This document shows positions 23,026-36,649 of a DNA stretch of 64,000 nucleotides, one piece after another. The notes beneath the pieces are model-generated. The model was not told the DNA's origin. It ran no database searches and saw only the letters and a list, made by a program, of their open reading frames with translations. The position numbers were made by a program, and so were the translations under genes. The stretch lies in the NCBI RefSeq assembly GCF_040412425.1, contig NC_089762.1, positions 21,774,647 to 21,838,646 on the forward strand, written 5' to 3'. Origin of the DNA: Macrobrachium rosenbergii (Eukaryota > Arthropoda > Malacostraca > Decapoda > Palaemonidae). Positions within the stretch are counted from its first letter, which is position 1. Each line of letters starts with the position of its first letter.

Positions 23026-23190
<165 letters not shown>

Positions 23191-23731
23191 GTATGCGTCA
23201 TACGGCGTTGGAGGCGATGATGATAATGACAAGAGTGTATATTGTATTGTATACCTTTATAAGCAAACTCCTGAATCGGCTCATCTAAGAAAGATCAAGT
23301 CAGAGAATTGGACCAGATATTGTCTGTTATGTTCTAGATCCACGATTTGCCATCAGTGACATCTTTTAGTCAGGTTAGCTGAACCTGAAGATCAGTAAAC
23401 GAAAAATACTTTGATAAGGAAGTCAAGCTGTTCTCTTTGATTCCCAGTTCTTGAAAATTATTTGCAACATTAAAAGTAAAATGCCACTGCTATTAGCTGA
23501 CGAATTCCACTTGTCTTTCGTTATATTCTATGTTAAGCATATAAAAATTTTGCGATAAACAGCCTCTCAAAATTCCATAGGGATCCAGCATCACGATCGA
23601 TAACGTACAAGCGTCGCAATGAAAGAAAAAATCGGAAGAGAAGAGTATAGGCTACTGTATTACCGTGGTTTCGAGTCTGGCGAGTTATGCAGTGGTAGTG
23701 CAAAGTTTACGGCGTCATTTACAAACAAAAA

Positions 23732-24013
23732 AAAAGTTCCTCGTTGGTGGAATCGGTAGAGTTCTCGGCTAGCACTATGCTAAGCCCGAGTTCGAGTCTC
23801 CGACCGACCAATGAAGAATTAGAGGAATTTATGTCTGGTGATAGAAATTCATTTCTCGGTATAATGCGGTTCGGATTCCACAATAAGCTGTAGGTCCCGT
23901 TGCTAGGTAACCAGTTGGTTCTTAGCCACGTAAAATAAGTCTAATGCTTCGGGCCAGCCCTAGGAGAGCTGTTGATCAGCTCAGTGGTCTGGTTAAACTA
24001 AGGTATACTTAAC
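23732..24013 (+). mobile_element. tRNA-derived SINE with 12-bp target-site duplication
   Basis: The head has A-box-like TGGTGGAATCGGTAGAG and B-box GAGTTCGAGTCTC. The body contains GATAGAAATTCATTTCTCG, GGTCCCGTTGCTAGGTAACC and CTGTTGATCAGCTCAGTGG, a core I recognise from decapod genomes. It ends AAGGTATACTTAAC. Flanking 12-mers TACAAACAAAAA at 23720-23731 and 24014-24025 are identical, a clear target-site duplication. The insertion lies in the intron on the sense strand. Confidence 0.85.
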
Positions 24014-24395
24014 TACAAACAAAAAGCAATGACCGATGCCCGAGGAAGACTGATCACGTTTCCTACAGTGAAGGGACAGCTCCTGTGTATGCCTCTCGAA
24101 TAATATAAGGAGTTTGAGCCCCTCAAGGCTATGACATTGTTTGACATACGCCCATGATCTGTGATCTCCTATTTTTCCGCTAAATATATAGTAAACCACA
24201 CTTTCTTATAATTTTAGGATCTATGTTCTATTTAGCGTGATTTGCTTAATGCTTTATTGGAGTTAAGGTTTACATATAAATAAACGAATGTAGCGGCCAT
24301 TTGCGCCTTGTTTTATTTTTCTTCAAAATAAAAAAAAAGTAAATTTGACAAGACTAAAAAAAAAGGATTTGAGTAAAGACACTGGGAATATCGGA

Positions 24396-24592
<197 letters not shown>

Positions 24593-24969
24593 TACGTGTT
24601 TCATAAATAGTTTTGATTACATAAATCTTGAAGTAATGCGCATAGTTGGTGAAGCGACTGCATTTGGAGTGATAACAATGCACATGTCAAATCAATCTCT
24701 TTTATTTATCGGGATATGGAATCCTGTATGATTTGATCAGAATTTTTTTGGATATCTTTGATCGCGAGTTTGAAAGAGAATTATCAAGGATGATAATTTT
24801 TTATAGAAAAAAAGTGTCATGTATCTGATGTTCTTAACCATATTATGTGAGATGACACTGCTATTCGCTGATTCAGAGAATACCATATTATAAACTCGAC
24901 TCTTCTGTAATTACTCTAACATAAAATAGATAATCTGTATGATTCCATTTTTTCTTCATTTCATTACAG

Positions 24970-25199
24970 GAAGGTCTGAGCCAGTTGACTGCATCGACAG
25001 TACGTTCGTTGGATCTGGAAGATCGCTGAATGTGTGCCAGGCGGCCGTCCGATTCCAGAAGTGCCACCTGGAATTCGTTGCCTTCCACTGCTGTCACTCC
25101 TGCCAAGAAGCTGGTCTTCTGTCCTCTCTCCCTCACTACATCGGGCCGCGGACTGTGCCTGTACTGCAGGCTCTTAGGTCACTGAGACCTTCTGCTTAG
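24970..25199 (+). CDS. Secreted coiled-coil glycoprotein, exon 2: PLAC/ShK-like cysteine-rich tail
   Basis: It starts after acceptor CATTACAG and continues the frame of 21262-22183. The first codon is GGA, made from G22183 plus GA. It encodes about 76 residues containing VDCID, then VCQAAVRFQKC, then FHCCHSC, giving six cysteines in the order C..C..C..CC..C. That pattern matches the PLAC domain found at the C-terminus of secreted matrix proteins and proteases, and is close to ShK-type folds. The stop TAG is at 25197-25199. The cysteine-rich end probably mediates extracellular binding or disulphide-linked assembly. Whether the domain is truly PLAC needs a profile search. Splice joining is inferred from sites and phase and is not shown by a transcript. 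Confidence 0.78.
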
Positions 25200-25705
25200 A
25201 TACGATGCTTTTGGGTCATGAATTTCTTTGCAATAACTCAGTAACTGATTAGAGGCTCAGAAGAGAAACATAACAACGTATTTGACTCGTACAGACGCTG
25301 TATATCACGATGTTTTGGTTCAATGTTTTTCTTGATGCATTGGTATTGTAGTCACTTAACTGTAAAGGTTCTGAACTTCTGAGCAAAGAGATTTAGGCTG
25401 TTTGTGTTTATTTGAGTGAGCCTTACCTTACAGTGTTTTCATCAATTCGCCCTTTAAGAAAAAAAAAAGGCAATCTTATGAATCTGCGTTTTATTTTAGA
25501 CTAAACCACTACAGAATCGGCTATCTGTCACCAGTATCAAGCAAGCTGTTTTCAGATTTAGTTAGCTGAACAAAACAGACTTCGAGACGACTGTGGTTTA
25601 AAATGAAAGTCTTTACATTTTGAAATATACAGATATGTACTTGGAAGGCCCTCTTGAAATATCCTTAATATTTAGGCCTATAGGTCAGTATGTAACAAAA
25701 GAAGA

Positions 25706-25863
25706 AATAAAAAATAGTAAAGTTATTTGTTTTGTTTCTACCCAGATGTTACTCAAAAGTGGGATGATTATTTTCATGCAGATATGTGTGAGATGCAAAC
25801 CACCCCAGTGAGCTCCGAACAAAGCGTAAATTATACAGCATTTTCAGCGTTAAGTTTAATAAA
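25706..25863 (+). terminator. Candidate polyadenylation signals
   Basis: AATAAA occurs at 25706-25711 and 25858-25863, about 0.5-0.65 kb after the stop codon of the plus-strand coiled-coil gene. Either could end its 3' UTR. Confidence 0.3.
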
Positions 25864-25933
25864 TCAAATGGCTCTGTGAAAGGTTTAACTTGTCACATTC
25901 TATAATGTCCAAACTGTCCTGAGGAGTGTAAGT

Positions 25934-27175
<1,242 letters not shown>

Positions 27176-27669
27176 GGGCCGGTGTAACAGTCTGTATTTC
27201 CCCCTGTCCGAAATTCCCCCCGGTTGAAATATGGCCCAGGATATATTTCCCCCGGCAAGAATTTCGTCCCAGGATAATATTCCCCCCTCTGGCCCAAGAT
27301 TCCTCCAACCCCACTACTGTTATAAGAGTATGGTTTTGGCGACGACGTGTAGCAACGACAGCCTGCCACACAGGATAATTATCATCACGACTAAACTACC
27401 TCTTGGGGGTCATTATCTTCGTTACTTACAGTCTTTTGTTTATGTTTATACGGAAATCCCCAACGGGCTTGTACTTAACACGCCGGAAAGGTGGATAGCC
27501 TACATGGAGGGGGGAGAAATCGCCTAGAGTGGGAAAAATATCCTAGGTCCAAAATTCCCCCCGGGGAAAAACAGTCTGGGCTGTTATTCCCGGGGGGAAA
27601 TCAATCCTAGGCTAATTTTCCCGGGGGAAATTTCAGTCAGGGGGGAATAGTTTCCTGCTACACCGGTAC
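27176..27669. mobile_element. Inverted-repeat DNA element with subterminal CCCCCGG/CCTAGG motifs
   Basis: GGCCGGTGTAACAG at the left end is matched by the inverse CTGCTACACCGGTAC at the right end. Inside each end, copies of TTTCCCCC-type motifs (left) and GGGGGAAAT-type motifs (right) recur every 25-40 bp together with CCCAGGAT or CCTAGG. This resembles the subterminal transposase-binding repeats of hAT-like elements. Flanks CAGTGTA and CAGTATA could be a 7-8 bp duplication with one mismatch. No transposase ORF is present. The interior 27421-27498 is related to the reverse complement of the MITE at 12610. Confidence 0.55.
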
Positions 27670-29640
27670 TACCAGTATAAGAATTAGCATATAACTTTAC
27701 CTCTCTCTTTTGCTGTGGGACTTCTCCGTTCGTCTTTCCCCTGCAGGTTTCTTTTGGTCCGTGAATTCTATAATCACATCTTAACAGAAACATCTCTGTC
27801 ACTTTCACCAAACAATGTTTAACATTTTCAGTTGCTCAAGTGATTTCTGGCAACTGACATTCGGCTAAGGATGACAAACTTTCTCGTCTGTGTGAACTTC
27901 TGTAATAGGTCTTGATTCTTTCCAGAACAGAAAGAGTCCTTGCATAGTACCACTTAGGCTTATAACAGCTATGGTGCCAATTTTGAAGATTATTAACTTT
28001 ACATGAAATCCCAGACAGTTTAGTTTCATTAATGATTTTCATCATATCGACCAAGGCTTGCCACCGACGAACATTAAAAATGTTTAGAAGCTTAAGTATC
28101 ACAACTGGCCCATAAATTGCAGTGGAACCATGGAACATACAGCACGGGAACGAGTTTTTACCAAAGGCCATCTTAAACTGAAAGTGGAATCTTTGAAACA
28201 AGGACTGCATCAACTCAAAAACGCTCCGCCTCTTTTTCCGATAACTCCACCCATTTTTTCACCTCGTTTTCCTAAAGACAATCGGTGCTATTTTGGCTTG
28301 TCTACGCATCACCTACTTCGAGGTGCTAGCACTAAACACTGTTTGGTAAATGTCAGGATTAATTGATCTCTTAGATATAAGAGTACAATAAATTGATCTC
28401 TAATTATATTTGTCTACTTTCTTGATTATTGAATGTCAAAAAAGAAGAAAAGTTTGTCCTAATATTTTATTTGTATCTGTTAAAAAAATATAATAATAGA
28501 AAATACAGATAAGCGAACGATCCTCTTGATCAGAACATATAAAGATACTGAGTCTCTGTAAGATGACTCGTCATCAGTGAAACCCGCCGTTTTTATCAGT
28601 TATAACAAAATGAGGATAAGTAGGTGATACATTTTGTGACTTTCCCAGGCACAAGTAGAGGCTTTCAAAAGTATGCTTGGAAGATATATCCATAATTACT
28701 GAACTTTAATTGGTTTATTTAACTATGTCACAATGAAATTCAGTACCTAGTTCTCCAACTCATAAACTATACTTCCATTCATCCCCAGCGCCCCCAAAGC
28801 CGAATGAAGCAAAGGGCCCCCTGTGAAATTCCGCCACTCAAAGTTCTCATCCGAGCCACGTATTAAGATTTTTATCAGCCATAGTTATTTTTCCCTTACG
28901 GAATGTCTCTGGTGATAGAAATTGGCGTTCGGGTACTCATCTTTTTTTTTTTTTTTTCTAATACGCCAGACAACAGATCCACTGCAGGACCTCTTTCAAA
29001 GCAGTATAGAAAATCTACTTAGGAAAATATTCAACACTTTTTCGTCCGGATTCCCCTTTTGTAAGGAAAGCTAATAAAAGAAGAATGTTAAACAACCTTT
29101 ATTAGTAAACAAAGTTCTGTGTAATTCTCACAGATGAAATTGTTAATAAAATGCTGATCTCCAATATATTTGCTCGAAGAGAAACTCCTTTCCTCAACCT
29201 AGGTCTAGTTCTCTTCTCTGAGCCACCTTGGTAGCAGGGATGTGGGTGGGTGCAATAGACTCATTAACGTTGTAATAATTTTAGTTTTGTCTATCTCTAG
29301 AGTTCAGTGCGATTGGATTTGCCATTCAAAGAAAATTCTTGCTTGGATGAATTTCAGAAACACCAACACGTTTTAGTGTTGATCAGAAGAGATAAGAATC
29401 TTCAAAATCTTGCAGATCACAAGACGAACGACTGCTCACCAGTTACGAATCAGTGGTTAAGGAGTCATTAAGCTTTCTCACGCTGGTTTGATATCTGGAA
29501 TAAATAAATACAAGGATGAATGAATAAGTGAATGACTGAGGCAGATAACAATACAACAAAACAGTTTATACAATGATTAGAGATATTTAATTCTCTGGAA
29601 TGAATGCATTTATATACATCATACAAGTGACTATTTCAAA
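27670..29640. other. Gene-free intergenic DNA
   Basis: About 2 kb. A 125-codon minus ORF (27836-28213) contains several Cys, His and Trp residues (for example NLQNWHHSCYKPKWYY) and might be a transposon remnant. I do not recognise it, and no splice frame supports it as the missing exon of the minus-strand coiled-coil gene. Confidence 0.35.
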
Positions 29641-29651
29641 TTACAGATTAT

Positions 29652-29782
<131 letters not shown>

Positions 29783-29989
29783 AATGTATGGAGGTATACA
29801 GTATATGTAAGTACGTATGTATGTGTGCCTACGTGTGTGCATATGACTTCGGCATGTCTTAAACCTTTCAGGTTACAAGAAGCAAATTGGGTCCATTTAT
29901 GATAAAGCTTTATTCTAAAGTTAGGACATTTTCATCCCAAGTGCCATTACTTATTTTCTACTGGTTTCCTAAAACATCTCAGACATCAC

Positions 29990-30180
29990 CGTGTTGGTTC
30001 GTTGGTCTCTCTTAGTTGGGGCAGAGTCTGGAGGTTCAAATCGGGGCCCCCTGCCCTCTTTCACACATCTCCCTATTGAGCCGCCTCAGAGAAGTGATTA
30101 TTCACATTCTATGTCTGTTTAGGTTAATTTTGTAGTTCTCCGTGTTGACACATTCCAGCTTAATCTGAACCAACCAACCA
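29990..30180 (+). repeat. Possible tRNA-derived SINE
   Basis: TTGGTTCGTTGG followed about 40 bp later by B-box-like GAGGTTCAAATCGGG gives tRNA-type promoter spacing. A roughly 110-bp tail region follows with CCAACCAACCA near the end. It is weaker than the SINEs at 20.0 and 23.7 kb. Confidence 0.4.
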
Positions 30181-30562
30181 GTCTTAGTCCGGGTCAGTTA
30201 CTTCATTATTTCCCGTCTGCAATTTAATACTCAAGTACTAACTACTTGACATGTTAATATTTTTGCATTTTAAGGTTTATCGAGAAGTAACTGACCCGGC
30301 CTTAAAATGCAACTATTGGAGAGTTCCTTCAGAATACTCCTTAGACAATATTTCAGTATGATAATAAATTTTCTTGGGACCTATTCCTCATCCAATATAG
30401 AATTTTGTTTAACAACGTCTGTTTGTCATAAGAGGTTATTGATTTTGTTTTTTATCGTGAATTATCCCTTGGCAGGTAACAGACTGACAAGAACTGTATT
30501 GATATACCCTTTGTATAAGTTTCATCCGTGGCAAATGTTGTGGATATGTGTCTGCATCCTTA

Positions 30563-30568
<6 letters not shown>

Positions 30569-30634
<66 letters not shown>

Positions 30635-30988
30635 GACTCACATCAGGATCGAACCCAGGTCTTTCAATTGAAAGGCAAGGGCGCTGCTCACTGGGCCATA
30701 CAAGTCATAAAAGAAGTTGGAACCCGAGTGCCACTGCACACAAGGTATTAACTGTGCAAGCTAACTCTCTGCTGAGCCGGGAAGTTGGGGAAAACACGCT
30801 GGTATCCAAGCAGTTAGCTTGCCTAGTTAATTCCTTGTATGCATTGGCACTCAGGTTCCAACTTCTTTTATGACTTGTATGGCCTAAGGGCAGCGCCCTT
30901 GCCTTTCAGTTGATCAGAAATTTATTTCTGTTCCACACGTGATTGTGTGTTGATTATATATATATATATATTATATATATATATATAT

Positions 30989-31058
<70 letters not shown>
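30569..31058. repeat. TA-bounded foldback element with tRNA-like arms
   Basis: TA array (30569-30632), then an inverted repeat with arms about 30665-30779 and 30799-30912 (shared core AGTCATAAAAGAAGTTGGAA and its complement, few mismatches), loop about 20 bp, then TA array (30954-31058). On the minus strand the left arm contains A-box-like TGGCCCAGTGAGC and B-box GGGTTCGATCCTG. The arms therefore derive from a tRNA-like SINE head duplicated head to head. The second arm is cut before its B-box. Confidence 0.7.
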
Positions 31059-32424
31059 GACACCAAGATGTTACCATAAAAGTACCGGGTCGTTTACCTT
31101 GAGCATCAATAGACGTAAGTAACGAGGTTTGGACTACCATGCTGCAATTATGAAACTTGTTAGTTATTCACCTTTACATTTAAGAAAATGAAATCGACCT
31201 ATTTATTATGATCATAATAGCTGTATTACGAATATCGTATATGGTGATATGTGAATGAGGTTTCTGAAGTAAGTTTATATCTGCGGCTAGTGAACCCATT
31301 AGGAGAGGACAAGAGGTCAGAGGGGGTGAAAAAAGAAGAGTGGATGTTTACTCCTCCTTGTGTGTATGTGCATAAGAGTGCTGTATGGATATGAAATCAC
31401 CAAAATTCACGTTGCCACCCCTATCCAATTAATCCATCGCATTTAACCATGATATTATCATTAGTGTTTGTTTTTAATATATTCTTAACAACATGCATGA
31501 TTGTTATCTGTAAGTATTTACGAAAATATGACCTTTGTGAGCCAGGTCTAGACAACTTGCCCCTCTTCCTTGTAAAACCTAAGTCCAGAACAAAATAAGA
31601 GACATGTAGCTCAACTTTTCAGCTGTCTGATATCTGGGGTCGTGATGTGTGTGTGTGTGTGTGTGTCTTTATTTAGAATGGGGGATTGGCCTTATCATTT
31701 GAACTTGTAATTTTTAATTATCAGAATACCACTTATGTTTTAATTCCCTTTGAGCGACCCGTTTTCATTTATTTTGAATACAATCATTCATCATTGTTCA
31801 TCCTTTAGTAATAAGATTAACTTTAAGTTTAAATTTCAAAAATGTGTTTCATTCCTCCCTCCCTCATTTTATGTTAGTGATTTTGTGCTGCAGTTTAAGT
31901 GGAGATGAATCTAATTTGATCTGCTAAATATTACACCGAGTTCATACTCTAAATTTTAATAAGTAGCTTATAGAAACAATGTGGCACACGCTAAGGTCTG
32001 GAAAAAGCAACCCGCGAGCACTCGTAAGATCTGGAGAGAGAGAGAGAGACTTCGGTACTTCTCCCTCGTTACACCTCACAGCAACGTATGATGTAAGTTC
32101 AGGGCGACAGGGAAAGCTCAGAAATCGCAAGTAGTACTTAAATGTACCATGTCATTCATGTCATTCCAGTGGGTACTGGAGTGAGTTGAGAGATGTCTCC
32201 CCGTATCTAGAAACCGCAAAAGAATGGTGATGTTATTAAAGAGGGCTTTTAACGGTTTTTGACCATTAAATACTCTCCATTTTGTTCGTAAAATATTTTC
32301 CCCCCACAAAGTTGGAATATGCGCGTTAGTAGGTGAAATATTCTGTTTACACCAAGATAAAAAAAAATAAAGTGGAAACTCTTCCGGTTAAGCAATAGTT
32401 GATATTTACTTTCACAGGGGCTTA
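31059..32424. other. Intergenic or 3' flank of the minus-strand coiled-coil gene
   Basis: About 1.3 kb without a supported coding exon. I looked on the minus strand for a six-cysteine exon like 24970-25199 and did not find one. Small TG (about 31646-31666) and GA (about 32033-32050) runs are present. Confidence 0.4.
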
Positions 32425-32482
32425 CCTTGAATGGTTATTTCTGCTGCCTTCCTCGGAATACTGTTTTGGCCGCCTACATTCA
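32421..32482 (-). other. Possible small extra exon and splice donor of the minus-strand gene
   Basis: On the minus strand the sequence after the TAG runs 57 bp to TTCAAG|GTAAGC. If the preceding 65 bp (32483-32547) are spliced out, these 57 bp read openly and end in phase 1, the same phase as the plus-strand paralogue's exon 1. No downstream partner exon was found. Confidence 0.35.
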
Positions 32483-33388
32483 CTAGACCAAAGCAAAATA
32501 AGTGTTCTTTAATTTGTCCAAGGAACTCAGCACTTTGGTCTCTGTACCTTCCAAATTATCCGATGCGTTTACGATCGAATCCTTATTTCGTTCAACAGCA
32601 GATTCTAGGTTTGATAAAATACTTCGTTGTGGCAGTGGGCATTTGGTTACTGTTGCGTTCGTGACGTTATCCTTTATCTGGGCGATTTTTCTTTCAGCTT
32701 CCATCACTCTTGCTAAGCTATCTTCAGTGTGCTTTCCACGATCAGTGCAAACACTCATGCTATTCAATCTACCTGTTAGCATTTGAATTTGGCCATCTAC
32801 ACTGCTTGTCATATTTGCGTAAAATTCTTTACAGGGCAAAGAAATTTTATCTTCCTTACTGACTTTTAATGCATACTGTCTAAAGACACTGCCTTCAACT
32901 TTGACAGCTTCATTTCTGCTCGGTATTTCTTCAATATCGCTGCGCACACCATCCATAGCGTCCTGTATGGCTGTCAATTTCTCGTCAAAACGTCCACTAA
33001 TAATGTCCTTGGCATTGCTTATTACCAGAGCAAGGTCGTCTTCGAAGATCTGCGCAAAGGCTGACATTCTTTCTTGTGCAGATTTTAGCATCTTATTTAG
33101 CAGTGGGTTCTTGAAAACTTCCGTTTGTACCTGGTATTCGAAACCATGAGAGGAGGTTGCATCGTTTTCTTTACAGGTTTCTTCGAGAGCTGTCAGTCTG
33201 TGAGAAATGTCGTTGGAATATTCTTTAAGTTGGTTCTGAAACTGTTTTAATGATTCTTCAATTGGTAGAACGCTGGTATCGCTTTCTAGGACCACAATGG
33301 AACCACCCTGGGGTACCTGAAAGGTATCGGAAGCTGAACATCTCGCCCGCAATAAACTCGTGATACAACCAATCAAGAGAAGCCACAT
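32483..33388 (-). CDS. Secreted coiled-coil glycoprotein, paralogue on the minus strand
   Basis: A 301-residue frame with an N-terminal signal peptide (MWLLLIGCITSLL, cleavage probably near CSA), then charged helical sequence with heptad character and sequons NMT, NVT, NAT and NAS. It parallels the plus-strand gene at 21262: LEETCKE matches LKETCQQ, GVRSDIEEIPSRNE matches RIRNDMAQLPTKEE, and SSLDKLK matches SFLDKLEE near the end. The two genes point toward each other. The frame stops at TAG 32483-32485 without the cysteine-rich tail. A donor GTAAG lies 57 bp further on (32421-32425), and a 65-bp candidate intron (GTACAG at 32547 to TAG at 32483) would restore the phase-1 junction seen in the paralogue. 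The 3' structure is therefore uncertain. Coding status is well supported; function is unknown. Confidence 0.8.
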   Translation of the reverse strand: MWLLLIGCITSLLRARCSASDTFQVPQGGSIVVLESDTSVLPIEESLKQFQNQLKEYSNDISHRLTALEETCKENDATSSHGFEYQVQTEVFKNPLLNKMLKSAQERMSAFAQIFEDDLALVISNAKDIISGRFDEKLTAIQDAMDGVRSDIEEIPSRNEAVKVEGSVFRQYALKVSKEDKISLPCKEFYANMTSSVDGQIQMLTGRLNSMSVCTDRGKHTEDSLARVMEAERKIAQIKDNVTNATVTKCPLPQRSILSNLESAVERNKDSIVNASDNLEGTETKVLSSLDKLKNTYFALV

Positions 33389-33442
33389 GACCCTCGATGC
33401 AGATTATCGACAATAATCCAGATGATAGGCCACCACCTGTGG

Positions 33443-33450
33443 TCTTTATA
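33443..33450 (-). promoter_or_regulatory. TATA box of the minus-strand coiled-coil gene
   Basis: TATAAAGA on the minus strand lies about 55 bp upstream of the start codon (33388). This fits a transcription start near 33415 and a 5' UTR of about 30 bases. It is preceded by no other candidate closer in. Confidence 0.5.
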
Positions 33451-33459
33451 GTTCTTCCA

Positions 33460-33720
33460 GAATGAAAGCTAATGATAAACGTAATCCGTGGAGTGTAGCA
33501 AGCTTTCGCACGTTGTCACGTTACGATGAACTGATCCGACTGAGCGAGAGCAAGAGGGAGCATGGGAGCCTGAGAGGGGAAACGTCGGAGGGAATTCCAA
33601 AGGCTGTGTTGCCAGCCAGTATTATGAGTGAGAGTTGCCAGATAACTAAAGTAAACAGAACTCCTCGTGCGCATGAGTCTGGCCCCATCCATGGGTAGGC
33701 AAAATACAATAGCCTCTTTA

Positions 33721-33785
<65 letters not shown>

Positions 33786-34408
33786 GAAGATTCACAACGA
33801 AAACATACATTGTCAAAGTCTACGAAACCAACACATTTATAAACAGAGCGTGACCGAGGTTTTACATTAGAGAGGAGATGAAACCAAAGCACTGAAACAA
33901 AGGGTAGTCTAAGTCCAAGTAAAACTTGAATTGAGTCAATCTTCTGAAGTAACTGAAAGGAAAAGACAGATTTTACAAGACCTCAGCTGCCACCATCACC
34001 AGAGTTTCTGTCGCAACTTTGGCAACCGGGCTATCTTCATTGCCAGATCCGAAGACCATAGACAATAAGGAAGTACAAAGGAAGTTTGGAGAATTCTGAA
34101 TAATAAAATAGAAAGGAACAAAGAGAATATTTTTTTTAGTTTAGAGTCTTAATAACTACGTAATTCATATATGGTACTGAATTTGTATGTTATATTCCAT
34201 TTCTGTCTCTATTAAGATTTGTCCCTATTTTGGGTAAGCCATAATTTAATGAACCACATCAAAATTTGGTTCTTAAATAAAAAGAATGACCTTATTTTGA
34301 TTTATCATATTCGTAGTGACACAGCATTCATATCAGGTCATATATAAATATATTCTATATCTAACAAAACTATCTTATATATAATATCACACTTTATATA
34401 TTTACACA

Positions 34409-34410
<2 letters not shown>
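33460..34410. other. Intergenic DNA
   Basis: No gene supported. It contains the CT microsatellite listed separately. Confidence 0.4.
33724..33782. repeat. (CT)n microsatellite
   Basis: About 29 CT units. Confidence 0.96.
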
Positions 34411-35225
<815 letters not shown>

Positions 35226-35271
35226 CGCTTATACAATGAAGTCACGTGCATATACTGTGATTTTTTTTAAA

Positions 35272-35273
<2 letters not shown>

Positions 35274-35321
<48 letters not shown>

Positions 35322-35348
35322 AGAATATATATATATATATATATATAT

Positions 35349-35387
<39 letters not shown>

Positions 35388-35390
35388 TAG
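35274..35390. repeat. (TA)n and (GATA)n microsatellite
   Basis: TA run, A-rich interruption, TA run, then about nine GATA units. Confidence 0.95.
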
Positions 35391-36120
35391 AACGTAATGA
35401 TGTATTTACTGATATTCTCTGATAAAACTCTAATAATTTGTCATGTTAACGTTTTATTATATTCTACTTGTCTACTTTTTTAAACCGATTTCTTACCAGT
35501 AATTTGCATTCATTAACAAAACACTGATATTCAACGGCCAAAATCGAACAATGTGATAGCCATATGGGGTGAATTATGAGACAGTGTCCAGTTGTCATCT
35601 CCAGAATGCTCGAGTATTCGAGAACATACAAAGAAATGAAAATTTAATACACAATATATATAAATATACTAAAATCCTTACACGGGCGTCTTCCCTTCAA
35701 CAGCTTGCTGTCTTCGAATCGCTTTTCGTAAACACGTGGTTCCAAAACTGAACAATCACTCTACCGCTACCCTTCTTTACCTGGCTTGACCATACTTAGT
35801 TGGGACCTTTCGCTTTCTCTTCTATAATATCAGTCACTCGCCAGTCGCCTTCTTCCCTTTACTCGTGTTGGTATTTTTCTTAGCTTTTGTGTCTTGTGGG
35901 TTTTACTATAAATGTATGTTGATGTTTTTAGGATGAGTCTTTCGTACTGAATTTTAAATGTATTCGGCTGCTGTTATAGTGGGGCAAGGCTCCGAAAAGT
36001 TGCTAATAAAGCCAAGTTAATTTGTCATAAGACGTCGCCCTAGTCTCCTTGTACTGTACACAAACACACATATATGCTATACACATACACACGAGCAATG
36101 CAATGAACACACACACACAC
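35391..36120. other. No recognisable feature
   Basis: AT-rich DNA without a supported gene. Confidence 0.4.
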
Positions 36121-36129
36121 ATATGTGTG

Positions 36130-36210
<81 letters not shown>

Positions 36211-36349
36211 ACTTCTCTGTTATGACAATCCACAGTTTGCTAACATATACTACTACTGCGCTCTGCAAAGCAATCATGCATGTTTGAAATTAGTTAGTGA
36301 TTTTGGCTTTATATCTTTCGGATTTTATGAGTATTTTAATCCACGATGG

Positions 36350-36438
<89 letters not shown>

Positions 36439-36553
36439 ATATATTACCATCGTGGGTCAAATATTCATAAAAACCAAAAGAAATAAACCAGAAGAACTTT
36501 TGCAGAGCGCAGTAGTAACATATGTTAGCAAGCTGTGGATTGTCATAGCAGAG

Positions 36554-36624
<71 letters not shown>

Positions 36625-36645
36625 GAGAGAGAGAGAGAGAGAGAG
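36121..36645. repeat. Foldback element with a TA microsatellite loop and TA microsatellite flanks
   Basis: Left arm 36211-36352 and right arm 36434-36556 are inverted (shared TATGACAATCCACAG, TACTGCGCTCTGCAAA and ATTACCATCGTGG). The loop is a pure TA array (about 36353-36433). TA arrays also lie outside both arms (36131-36196 and 36557-36620), followed by GA units to 36645. The left arm has about 20 extra bases near 36270-36290. The whole structure could fold on itself twice over. Confidence 0.75.
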
Positions 36646-36649
36646 ACAT

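Noticed and set aside
27836..28213. Candidate missing exon of the minus-strand coiled-coil gene
   Set aside because: Cysteine spacing does not match the six-cysteine tail, and no phase-1 acceptor frames it.
30640..30710. Functional tRNA gene on the minus strand
   Set aside because: B-box and A-box are good, but the stem pairing fails and the unit is half of a foldback repeat.
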